Assembly (NCBI GenBank): GCA_016714745.1
Contig: JADKCG010000036.1
Span: 1 to 9,290 of the forward strand
DNA from: Elusimicrobiota bacterium
GTDB lineage: Bacteria > Elusimicrobiota > Elusimicrobia > FEN-1173
Length of the DNA stretch: 9,290 nt
Direction of reading: 5' to 3'
A program made the translations under genes and the position numbers. Numbering within the stretch: the stretch's first letter is position 1; the number at the start of each line of letters is the position of its first letter. Of the stretch, positions 1 to 8,165 are shown in pieces. The notes under the pieces are model-generated. The model saw only the letters and a program-made list of their open reading frames with translations, was not told the origin of the DNA and ran no database searches.

Positions 1-3000
1 CCGCCAACACGTCCAGGTCCCCGTCGTTGTCAAAGTCCCCGCAGGCCACGGTTCCCGTGCTCAGCCCTAGGTTGGCCGAACCCGGCACCTCCACGCCAGC
101 GGTATTGAACGTTCCGTTTCCGTTGTTTTTATACACACGCAACTGCCGGTTACTGCCGTCATACCCACCGGCCAAAACGTCCAGGTCGCCATCGATATCA
201 AAGTCTGCCCAAGCCACGTCGCCGTCTTTTAATCCGCTGTTGGCCGCCGCCACATTTACCGCTGTGGAATTGAATGTTCCGTTGCCGTTGCTTTTATACA
301 CACGCACTTGGTTATTCGTGCCGTCCGTCCCGCTGACCACCACGTCCAAATCGCCGTCGTTGTCAAAGTCGCCCCAGGCTGTGCCCCCTTGGCTTAGCCC
401 CCCGCCCACGCTCGTCACGTCAAAGGGACCCACCCCATAATCAGGAATGATAAAAGGCGGCGACGCCGTCGCGGTCGACGAAATCGGTGACCAGTTCCCC
501 ACCTCGTCGGCGGTCCACAACACGAAATACCACGTCTGCGGCGTTGTTGGGCTCACTACGATCGTTGTCGACTGGACCACCCCAGGGCTCACATTCGTGG
601 CGGTGATGGTCGATGTGTAGGCATTGGTGGGGGTTGTGCTGGTGCTCCAGGTGGCCGTGTAGGTGGCGTATTGGATGCGGTAATAGCCCGTGAGGTTGTT
701 AAACGCCCCGTCGTCACCCGCTGAGGCCCAAGACACGTCCATCTTCCCCGCCCCCACCCCCGTGCTCGCCGTGAGCGTCGAACTCGATGGCGCCACGGGG
801 CCTACGGAATGAACGAGCATACGATTGTTATAATATTCCGCCACATAGAGTCGATTCATACCGGAATCGTAAGACAGACCCGTGGGACTATACATTCTGC
901 TTTGGGAGGTGGCCGCGCTATTCCCTGTGAAATTCAATTGGCCTAAAACGTTGGCCGCGTTTTCCCCGTCCGTTATGGCGGCCACGTCAAACACCAGAAC
1001 CCGATGGTTGTTGTAATCACTGACAAACAACCGGTTTATTTGAGTGTCCATGGCAAACGATTTGGGTTGGTTGAGGGCGCTCTGCGATGCGCCGGAGCCG
1101 TTTGAAGTGAAATTATTTTGGCCCAAAACATTGACCGCATTTTCACCGTCTGTGATAGCGGTGGTGTCAAAGACAAGCACTCGTTGATTGCTTTGGTCCC
1201 CCACATAGAGACGGCTGGCACCATCATGATATACCCCCCAAGGCGAAGCGACCCGGTTCTGGGCCAACCCCCCGATGTGCCTGTCGTAAAATCGACCGTC
1301 CACACGTTGACGGCGTTCTCTCCATTCTGTGATCGATGCCACATTAAACACCAGGACTCGATGATTCCCTTGATCGGCCACATAAAGACGAGAGTTGCCG
1401 GCTTCATATGCGAGCCCGGCGGGGACGTAAAGTCGAGATTGGCTGGTAGCGGATGACCCTGCGGTAAACGAGGTTTGGCCCAAAACATTCACAGCGTTCT
1501 CCCCATCCGTGATGGTCGTCACGTCAAAAACCATCACCCGGTCGCCACCGTAATCGCTTACAAAAAGACGGTTCGTGGCAAGATCCATCGCCAACCCTTG
1601 TGGGCGTGACATGGTCGATTGACTTGTCAGGCCCAACCCTTGCGTCACCAAACCTTGACCAATTACGTTGTCAATTATACGATCGACCAATGTATTGCTT
1701 GTGTCGAGATTGTAAACAGCCACCCGATTCGAATTAAAGTCCGAGACAAACAGGCGGTGGGATGTGGTATCCACCAAGACATTAATGGGGTTCGAGAATC
1801 CCACTGCCGGTAGCCCATCATGCAAATTCCGGGTTGTATAGACACCCCCACCAACGTCATCCGTTTGACCCACTACATTTTCTGCGTTGGCCCCATTGGA
1901 AATCGTTGTCGTTGAAACGTCATGCATCAGGACGCGTTTATTATAGCGGTCTACCACGCAGAGGCGCTGTGCGCCACTGTCGAGCGTTAAACCAAAAGGA
2001 TTATACAATCCGCTTTGGGTAGTGGCGGACACCGCAGAGGTAAAGTCCCCTTGCCCGATGACGTTCACCGCATTTTCTCCGTCGGTTATGGTGGCCACAT
2101 CGAACACCATCACTCGATTACCAGACGGGTGAGAGATAAATAAGCGTTGAGTGACACTGTCGAAGGCGGCTCCAACGGGGTAATCCATCCCGGCTTGGGT
2201 TATCAAAGTTGAACCCGCCGTGAAATTGCTTTGCCCCAAAACCTTCACCGCATTTTCACCATCTGTCACCGAGGCCACATCAAACACCATGACCCGATGG
2301 TTCGCGTAGTCTGCCACAAATAGTCGATTTCCCTGGGGGTCGTAGGAAATTTCCCTTGGTTCTCTCAGCCGCCCCTGCGTCCTCGCGTAGGACCCCGTTG
2401 TAAAATCGGCTTGGCCCAAAACGTTCACCGCATTTTCACCATTCGTAATCGCGGCAATATCAAAAATCAATACACGATTATTCCCTAAGTCCGACACGAA
2501 AAGTCTATTCCCAGTGAAATCGAGCGCGGCTGAAAAGGCAAGATACATCCGGTTTTGCGCTGTGGCATTTGATGATGTCGTAAAATCCGACTGGCCCAAG
2601 ACATTGACGGCATTTTCTCCGTCTGTGATGGAGGCGACGTCAAACACCAAGACTCGATCATTACTTCCATCCGAGACAAACAACCGATTTCCAACTGAAT
2701 CGAAAGTGAGGCCGTTCGGATTATACAGCCGTGATTGTCGTGCCTCGCATTGTTTCCGTAAAACTTGTCTGTCCCAGCACGTTGTCCGCTGATCGTTCAA
2801 TCAAAGTTGTTGGAATCTAAGTTATAAACAAGGATGCGGTTGGCCCCGTAATCGGTCACTAAATAACCGATGGCGGTTGTATCGACAGCAATGGAATATG
2901 GGTCGTCGTAGCCTCAGGGGCTGGTTATTGAACGGGGTCCCTGGGTAAAATCCCAACGCTGTTCGCGTCAGTTTGCCCCACTACATCTTCCGCATTTTGC

Positions 3001-3107
3001 CCGTCGACAATGGCGCGTCTTCCCGCCCAAAGAAAGGGAGGCAAACACACTCACACCGGAAAAAGAAGAAGAGCGCCAGACGTATAAGAGTGCGGGCCGG
3101 TTTCATG
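1..3107 (-). CDS. Secreted NHL-propeller / FnIII / FG-GAP repeat protein (3' end outside window)
   Basis: This is probably an exported surface or extracellular protein; its substrate or partner is unknown. The chosen start at 3107 begins MKPARTLIRLALFFFF, a basic then hydrophobic signal peptide, followed after a frameshift by GVSVFASLSL. Twelve NHL-like blades of about 60 residues follow, with the consensus GENAVNVLGQxxFT, then NRLFVSD and RVLVFDVA. Next comes a fibronectin III-like domain (about 805-440, containing TWYFVLWTADEVGNWSP) and three FG-GAP/VCBS repeats with DFDNDGDLD calcium loops. The frame is open from 1264 to the left edge and from about 2735 to 1331. Frame is broken near 3055, at several points between 2735 and 3000 (including an in-frame TGA), and between 1264 and 1330. 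About 1,035 residues lie in the window and the gene continues leftwards. There is no clear Shine-Dalgarno before 3107. The domain calls are strong; the biological role is not determinable. Confidence 0.85.
11..425 (-). repeat. Three FG-GAP/VCBS calcium-loop repeats, about 166 bp each
   Basis: The complement of 344-370, 179-205 and 11-37 encodes DFDNDGDLD, DFDIDGDLD and DFDNDGDLD. These are the Asp-rich calcium-binding loops typical of FG-GAP/VCBS blades. Between loops the pattern V(R)VYK(S/N)NGNGTFN recurs. The 165-168 bp spacing gives 55-56 residues per blade. A full FG-GAP propeller usually has about seven blades, so more copies are expected beyond the left edge. Confidence 0.85.
850..3000 (-). 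repeat. Twelve NHL-like beta-propeller blade repeats, about 180 bp each
   Basis: The coding motif for (E/D)N(A)VNVLGQ recurs with its plus-strand edge at about 2973, 2769, 2591, 2411, 2231, 2051, 1865, 1655, 1475, 1294, 1118 and 938. Spacing is almost exactly 180 bp except after the first (204) and seventh (210) copies in protein order. Copies 1 and 7 share VVGQTD and a VYNLD strand in place of VFDVA. Copies 2 and 8 both begin with DNV(L/I)GQ. The array therefore looks like two consecutive six-blade propellers, probably from an old internal duplication. Copies are diverged at nucleotide level, so this is a protein repeat and not a recent tandem DNA expansion. Confidence 0.85.
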
Positions 3108-3160
3108 CACGTAACGATAACCCAAAATGACTCTTATCAAGGGAATATATAAGCTGGTGG

Positions 3161-3523
3161 TTAAGGCATGGGGACATGATTGACTAATTGACTTCCAGCC
3201 AGGAGCTCAGACATGATGTTGATAAGAGGGCGCTCCCGCGACGTCTTGCGCATGTGTCCGAGACGTCTCCCATTTTCGTCATCAGAGACACCTCCCGGTT
3301 CGTCTGCCCGAGATATTCCACCCTGATGTGAATGAAGAGGGCCTTCGCTTTTTAGCCAGCGCGGTCCGATCCCTCTGAAAGAGTAGACTCTTTGAAGTCC
3401 AACTTCAGTGACGCGCCAGCCGCCTGAGCCAGTGTCACCGCTTTTTCGGAGACCGCTGACCGTTTCCTCAATCTCCACAGCCTGCACGATGTCCTGAACT
3501 TTCCTCTTAAGGGAATTGTTCAA
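3161..3523 (-). CDS. Unrecognised small ORF, possibly frameshifted remnant or not a gene
   Basis: The frame is open for 120 codons from a TTG start and lies just upstream of the propeller gene on the same strand. I do not recognise the product. The first part reads VQDIVQAVEIEETVSGLRK, which is helix-like. At a run of five A residues (about 3442-3446) the frame could shift to read AVTLAQAAGASLKLDFKES, which looks more protein-like than the unshifted frame, so a real gene may be hidden behind an indel. An AAGAGG stretch near 3509 lies upstream of a GTG codon and could be a ribosome site. The unshifted remainder is rich in Gly, Arg and Ser and shows no motif. Coding status is doubtful. Confidence 0.2.
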   Translation of the reverse strand: MNNSLKRKVQDIVQAVEIEETVSGLRKSGDTGSGGWRVTEVGLQRVYSFRGIGPRWLKSEGPLHSHQGGISRADEPGGVSDDENGRRLGHMRKTSRERPLINIMSELLAGSQLVNHVPMP

Positions 3524-3549
3524 TTCGCTTTAGCGGAACAACCGAGAGG

Positions 3550-3607
3550 TTGACAAGATGGCATAAAAAGGACTTGATAAGTCCGTATTTATATGTAAAA
3601 TGGACTC
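3550..3607 (+). promoter_or_regulatory. Promoter-like region with GGACTT/AAGTCC dyad before the ATPase gene
   Basis: A perfect TTGACA (3550-3555) is followed after 19 bases by TGATAA (3575-3580). An alternative pair is TTGATA (3574-3579), 16 bases, TAAAAT (3596-3601), which would place the transcription start close to the A of the ATG at 3608 and give a leaderless message. This suits the absence of a Shine-Dalgarno before that ATG. The dyad GGACTT-gat-AAGTCC (3570-3584) overlaps both candidate promoters, and a third GGACT half-site sits at 3602-3606, directly before the start codon. The layout suggests repressor control. Promoter and operator assignments are inferred by eye. Confidence 0.4.
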
Positions 3608-4754
3608 ATGTACTCCAGATTAATATGCCCCCCTAAAGGGAAAAGCTTCTTTTGTTTGGTCCTCGCGCGATAAGAAACAACCTGGGCACGCCAGACTTAT
3701 CCCAAGGCCCTTTTTTTTGACTTATTGGCGGCGGAAAATCTTAATCCCCTCCTGGCCAACCCCCAGCGACTCTCAAAATGGATTCCCGACAAGACACAAG
3801 GTCCCGTGGTCATTGATGAAATCCAAAAAGTTCCGGCCCTGTTGGACGAAGTTCATCGTCTCATCGAAACACGAAAATATTCTTACCTCACTGATCAAGC
3901 GCTCAAAATTACGGCGAGGCGGGGTCAATTTATTGGCGGGAAGGGCCTGACTTTTATAATGCACCCGTTAAGCTTGCTTTGAGATGGGGGACCACTTTTC
4001 TCTCTCCAAGTCACTGCGTTTGGCTTGCTTCCGCGGTCCAAGTCGAACCTGACCCAAAAAGTTTTCGACAGTTGGTGTCAAAACCTATCTGACGAAGAAG
4101 TCGGCAGGAAGGTCTCACGCGGCACATGGACTCTTTTGCCCGATTTTTAGAAGCGGCCACGTTTTCACAGGGGTCTCTTTTAAACATTTCGCGCGTGGCC
4201 GAAGATTGCCATGTCAACAGAAAGGTGGCGGAAGATTATTTCCAAATCCTTCAGGATCTTCTTATTTCTCATCAGCTTCCCGTTTTCACGAAGAGGGCCA
4301 AACGACGACTTGTCTCCCATCCGAAATTTTATTTCTTCGATACAGGCGTTTTTCGAAATATCCGTCCAGCGGGCCCGTTGGACACGGCGGAAGAATCCGA
4401 AGGCCCCGCCCTGGAAACCCTTGTTCTCCAAAACATCTTGGCGATCAACGATGGGATGTCCTTGGATTACAACGTGTTTTATTGGCGAACCGCTGACGGG
4501 AAAGAAGTGGATTTTGTCCTCTACGGACCCCGCGGCTTATTGGCCATAGAGATTAAACGGAGCCACCGAATTGATCGTACCATACTCAGTGGATTGAACA
4601 GTTTTTTATCGGACTATCCTGTCGCCAAAGCCTACCTGGTGTATGGGGTGATCGCGTGGAGCAGCACGGTAAAATCCAAGAAGCAGCCAATAAATATCTT
4701 TCAAATCTCTCCTACAGACTATCTTTCCCAAAACCCCACCCGTTGCGGCGGTAG
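3608..4754 (+). CDS. AAA_14 / DUF4143 ATP-binding protein, frameshifted
   Basis: This belongs to the widespread AAA_14-DUF4143 family of cytoplasmic ATPases, whose cellular role is generally unknown. The start MYSRLICPPKGKSFF is typical of the family. Walker A should follow LFGPR, but the bases there read CGATAAGAAACAACC, giving a stop and no clear GKT. Walker B is intact as VVIDEIQKVP (3806-3835). The segment expected to read ILTGSSARKLRRGG (about 3875-3925) is recoverable only by changing frame. From 4126 one long clean frame gives MDSFARFLEAATFSQGS, then YFFDTGVFRN, then the DUF4143 nuclease-like signature EVDFVLYGPRGLLAIEIKRS (about 4504-4563). Frame changes are needed near 3640, 3680, 3885-4000, 4040-4110 and 4645. 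The stop is uncertain; 4754 ends the frame containing GDRVEQHGKIQ. It is probably one real gene with sequence errors, although true decay is possible. Confidence 0.75.
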
Positions 4755-4946
4755 TGATACCAACACAAATAATCGCCTCCTTCCAAAGCCGTGGCGCAAT
4801 TTCTTCCGCAGAGCCAACCGTCTACCCGCTGTTCCACATACCACCGAACATAATAACCTGATTGCCCGGTTAAAACTTCCAAGAAACTTCCCCGGTATTT
4901 CTCCTCGCCCCCTTGCAAAGGGCAGGAACACAGGCCGGAACGACAG
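4755..4946. other. Intergenic stretch with no supportable gene
   Basis: Several frames are open on both strands, but none gives a recognisable domain, a good start or a ribosome site. The C-terminus of the ATPase may extend into the first part of this stretch if its stop codon was displaced by an indel. Confidence 0.4.
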
Positions 4947-4990
4947 GGGTCGAGTCCCCTGAGGGGTGAATATCCCCGGGGACTCGACCC
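4947..4990. terminator. 13-bp perfect inverted repeat, possible terminator of the ATPase gene
   Basis: GGGTCGAGTCCCC (4947-4959) is the exact reverse complement of GGGGACTCGACCC (4978-4990). Inside it lies a second short pairing, GGGG (4963-4966) with CCCC (4974-4977), so the whole unit could fold as one long stem with an internal bulge. It lies between two genes in the same direction and could end transcription of the ATPase. No T-run follows on the plus strand, so a rho-independent mechanism is not supported. An intergenic palindromic repeat element is an equal possibility. Each arm resembles a tRNA T-arm, but no tRNA is present. Confidence 0.5.
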
Positions 4991-5039
4991 TCATGCTCCC
5001 GCATCTGTATTGATCAGACTCATGTCCTACACTGGGCCC

Positions 5040-7235
5040 ATGACTCTGCGTGAATTGAAACGCGCTGGGATTTTATTTTTATCCCGGCTTTGTTTTTCTT
5101 TTTCCCTTTCTTAATGGGGAAACGCTTTTCATTGGGGACACCACCTATTCTTTCAACCTGGCTGACCTACGCCGCCCAAGAAATACAGGCGGGCCATTTT
5201 CCTCTCTGGAACCCCTTCTCCGCCTGCGGGGAACCCTTTGTGGGAAACCCCAGATTATGCTGTTCAGCCCCACAGCCCTACTCTGTTGGATTTTCCCCGT
5301 TGGGGTGAGGGCGAACCAACTTTTCTCCTGTTAGGCCAGGGTCTCTCCCCTCTGCACCTCCTCCTGGCCCGTCGATGGAGGGGCCGTCATCCTACCACCA
5401 CAGCGCGGCACATGAGCCAGTGGTTCTGGCGGCCTCGCTTTTGCCTGGGGCGGGTTTGCCGTCAGTCAGTGGAGTTCCCTTCCGCTATCGCGACGTTGCC
5501 TTCCTTCCCCTGTTCTTTCTCCTGGGGATGAGGCATCCTGGACCGCCCTCGCGGCGCAACGGCTTGGTGTTGTTCACCGGGATACCCAGTATACTTATTA
5601 CGCGGTCTTCCTTCTTGGCGGGAACAGCCTCACGCGACAAGCCTCCAACCCCGCCTCCGGTCTCGATTCACAGTCGCTGGCCTGTCTTTTTCGCGGCCAT
5701 CGCCGCTGGAACGTTGATGTCCGTGGTTCAAATCCTGCCTTCATGGGAAAACGCGCGGCAGTCTCTCCGCGCCGCCCTGACAGTTCCTCCGATACACCCA
5801 GCTCTTAAAACCGATCTTTCTTGATAAAACTTTGATCCCTGGATGACGAACCCTTCGCCTCCCTTTCGTCCCCCCGTTCGGGGCAGAGCATTGGGCGATC
5901 CAACGACATTGGCTGACGACGATTGTTTTGGGCACAAGGTTTGTCTCCTGGCGTTGGCCGGCCTTTTCGAGGAGGGATTCGCAAGTGATGGCGCTCAGCG
6001 GCGTGACCGCCGTCGCTGCCGTTTTGGCGTCGGTGGACCCTTTTGGATGGGCACGGACCTCATCCCGGGCTTGCACTACCCATTTCTCAAACGCCGTCGT
6101 GATGGGGCTCCTCTGCCTCACCCTCTGGGCCACAGAGGGGCCCCCGGCGAGGACGAAACCTTTTTCTCACCCTGGCACGGAACCCTTTGACCATCAGCCT
6201 GGGATTGTGCCCGTCTTCTACCGCGCGGTCCTGGTTTGCCATCGCTGGGAATCTCGTCGCTCAACCCCACCCAAGACCGGTGGGTCATGGAATCGGGCGG
6301 AATCTCGGCGGCCACGCTTTGTTTTGCGGGCATATGGTTCTTTTTTCGACACAAACGGTGGGCCGTCCTCTGGTGTTTTACTTGATCGAGTATGGGCGTT
6401 GGGTCGCACGTTTTCAGCCGACCGGCTTCGTCCATTTTCCATGAGCGTTTGCCCTCGCCACGCCCTCGCCACATCCCCGCACCGTTTTTCCATCAGCCCG
6501 GCCACCGTTAAAAAGCCGAAAAGTCATGGGAGGCACGACCCCCGTGCAGGGATACAAAGTACTTCGGGATACCTTTATCCCAACATCCCGCTGGCTTTCC
6601 GAGTGCATCAGACCTGGGCCTACTGAGGTCTTCGGGTTCAAAGAATTCAGCGAATTCCGCCGACGCGTCATGGACCTTCCAGGAGAACGCTTGCCGCCCA
6701 CTGATTTTTTAGGAGCGTCGCACATCATGACCACCGCCTTTTCTTCCCCCCCACCCTCTTGGCGGAAAGAAGACGCCCTTTCTACACCCCCCCAACGCCC
6801 TCCCGCGCGTGACCGCCGTCGGTAATCCCGCTGGTTTCCCCGTGAAAAAGAAGCCCGCCTGGACTACGTGTTTAGCGCCTGGAACCCAGAAAAACGAAGT
6901 GGTCATGGAAGAAGGTGAACTGTCGAAGACCGGGCCGCCCATCGCGAAGCGTGGGAGGATGAACCCGGTCGAGTCGCGGCCCAGGACGCGGGGCGGGTTG
7001 GCTGGTCGCCAGCGGATCCCTTTCCAGGCTGGGAAGCCTATGTGAACGGAACAAAACCCCACTTCCCGAGCCAACCCACGCCTTTCAAGCGGTGGCCACC
7101 CTCCTCGGCGTGGACCGTCCGCCTGATCTACCGCCCCGCACTTTTCCGAACAGGCCTATGGATCACCCTGATCACCGTGCGTTTTGGTTCGATCGGAAGA
7201 ATTTCGAAGGCCTTCCCCTCGCGCGAGGGAGGTGA
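5040..7235 (+). CDS. YfhO-family multi-span membrane protein, heavily frameshifted
   Basis: YfhO-like proteins are large polytopic membrane proteins of GT-C glycosyltransferase type, linked in Firmicutes to glycosylation of cell-envelope polymers; the acceptor here is unknown. MTLRELKRAGILFL starts the protein (an in-frame ATG at 5022 is an alternative). Piecing frames together gives, in order: FLFPFLNGETLFIGDTTYSF, WLTYAAQEIQAGHFPLWNPF, SACGEPFVGNP, QIMLFSPTALLCWIFPVG, GLAFAWGGFAVSQW, YTYYAVFLLG, PVFFAAIAAGTLMSVVQILP, VMGLLCLTLWA, then soluble C-terminal text such as GYKVLRDT and EVFGFKEFSEFRRRVM, and GWEAYVNGTK with WTVRLIYRPA near the end. These are hallmark YfhO stretches: the early GD loop, FPLWNP, and the closing GW-AYVNG segment. 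The span of about 730 codons matches the family. More than ten frame changes are needed. The likely stop is TGA at 7233-7235. The gene converges with the response regulator. Confidence 0.78.
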
Positions 7236-8154
7236 CTGTCCACTTTTTTGCGCGACCGGTCGCCCCCGCCGGGACCAGGGAAGGTCCCCGAACCGCCGGG
7301 CGTCGCGGAGCGCCGCTCGCACATCGTCTTGAATGGGAACAGGTGGGTGGGCCCCCCCGGCAAAACGTCAATGAGGGCGGCCTTCAGGCTCACCACTGAC
7401 CGGGGAAGATCCCCGTGGCCGCGACCGCGAAATGATCTCATCGGTCCGCCTCATCATGAGCAACGCGTCCGCGTTCTCCAACGCCCGCGCGGCCACGACC
7501 TTCAGCCCCTGCGGGTGGACACAAACCAAAATCGGCCGAACCGAAATGGACGGCGATATCGTTTTTGTCCGCTAACTCCTGAACCGCGCTTTCACGATCA
7601 TCCCCACCAACCGAACCACGTGGTCACCCGCTCGCAGTCGCATGCGCCTGTTAAATTCGCCCAGCCGCCACCGCCACCCGCGCCACCGAGAACGGAATTT
7701 TATCCGCCACGCGACGACGAATCTCTTCCACCAACGCCACGCCTCCGGGCAGCCCCGTCAGCGGGTTGGCCGCCATCCCTTCACGACTGCGCCGAATAAC
7801 ACGTTCGACCCCGGGCCAGCAGGTTCCAGCGTCGAAGGGTTTGCTCATGTATTCGTCCGCCCCCAATTTAAACCCCGTGACCTTATCTTTGGTCTGGTCA
7901 ACGCGGTCAAGCATGACTGGGATCAAACAGGTGGAGGGATCCTGCCGCAACCGCTGACACACTCAAACCGTTCAGCCCGGGCACGAGCAGATCTAACAAA
8001 ATCAGGTCCGGCCGTTCTAGGCGCGCCAAACGGAGCCCTTCCTCCCCGTTCCCCGCCAACGAGCACCCGGTAGATTTGCCAAAGATCGACTCCAGCAACC
8101 AGAAACGCGTCGGTCGTCCTCAACGACCAAAATGCGGGCGGGGGCATCGCTCAT
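7172..8154 (-). CDS. Response regulator with receiver and degenerate GGDEF-like domain, frameshifted
   Basis: The start at 8154 reads MSDAPARILVVEDD, giving the acidic pair of a receiver domain. Later pieces are GCSLAGNGEEGLRLARLERP, DLILLDLLVPGLNG with the phosphoacceptor Asp (codon 7991-7993), QTKDKVTGFKLGADEYMSKP with the conserved Lys (codon 7840-7842), then ANPLTGLPGGVALVEEIRRR, the usual entry into a GGDEF domain. Farther on come AGDHVVRLVGMIV and AVHFGSADFGL (about 7529-7561), where the active-site signature GG(D/E)EF is replaced by GSADF, so cyclase activity is unlikely. The tail CERALRDARRFGDL resembles the last helix of GGDEF domains. Total length of about 300 residues fits. The start lies 2 bases after the HtrA stop, so the two genes form an operon. 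Several frame changes are needed (near 8095, 7960, 7650, 7585, 7440 and 7320). The stop is not certain; candidates lie at 7128-7172, overlapping the convergent YfhO gene. Confidence 0.75.
7216..7229. other. 14-bp perfect palindrome at the convergent gene ends
   Basis: CCCTCGCGCGAGGG is self-complementary and lies just before the probable YfhO stop, where the plus-strand gene meets the minus-strand operon. It could form a short stem with a GCGC loop in either transcript, and a six-T run (7244-7249) follows on the plus strand. It may act as a weak bidirectional terminator, or it may be a chance palindrome in G+C-rich coding sequence. Confidence 0.25.
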
Positions 8155-8165
8155 GCTTATTTCCC
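8142..8165 (-). promoter_or_regulatory. HtrA stop / response regulator start junction with weak ribosome site
   Basis: On the minus strand the text is GACGGGAAATAAGCATGAGC. The HtrA stop TAA (8157-8159) is followed by GC and the ATG of the response regulator (8152-8154). GGGA upstream is the only Shine-Dalgarno-like stretch and lies inside the last HtrA codons. This layout indicates translational coupling and fixes the start of the second gene. Confidence 0.55.

Noticed and set aside
27..440. Plus-strand 137-codon open frame rich in Ser and Pro
   Set aside because: It is the antisense of the FG-GAP repeats, whose minus-strand frame is continuous and clearly conserved.
1036..1488. Minus-strand 150-codon open frame with its own start and stop
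   Set aside because: It is an offset frame of the NHL blades; only a short part matches the blade sequence, because of the indels at 1264-1330.
850..3000. CRISPR-like or satellite array, suggested by the regular 180-bp repeats
   Set aside because: The repeats are translated, diverged and in frame, and match beta-propeller blades; there are no constant repeats with unique spacers.
4712..4994. Minus-strand open frames rich in Tyr, Trp and Gly between the ATPase and YfhO genes
   Set aside because: There is no recognisable domain, no ribosome site, several frames are equally open, and one overlaps the inverted repeat.
4940..4995. Possible tRNA, because GGGGTCGAGTCCCC resembles a T-arm
   Set aside because: No D-arm, anticodon arm or acceptor pairing could be found on either strand; the symmetry is that of an inverted repeat.
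6118..7074. Minus-strand open frames opposite the YfhO gene
   Set aside because: They are antisense shadows in G+C-rich sequence, with no motifs and with compositions rich in Arg, Gly and Pro.
5040..7235. Several small plus-strand genes in a row
   Set aside because: The fragments join end to end, across frames, into one YfhO-family protein of normal length and domain order.
7248..8073. Plus-strand open frames opposite the response regulator
   Set aside because: Receiver and GGDEF-like motifs on the minus strand explain this interval; the plus frames are Pro/Arg/His-rich shadows.
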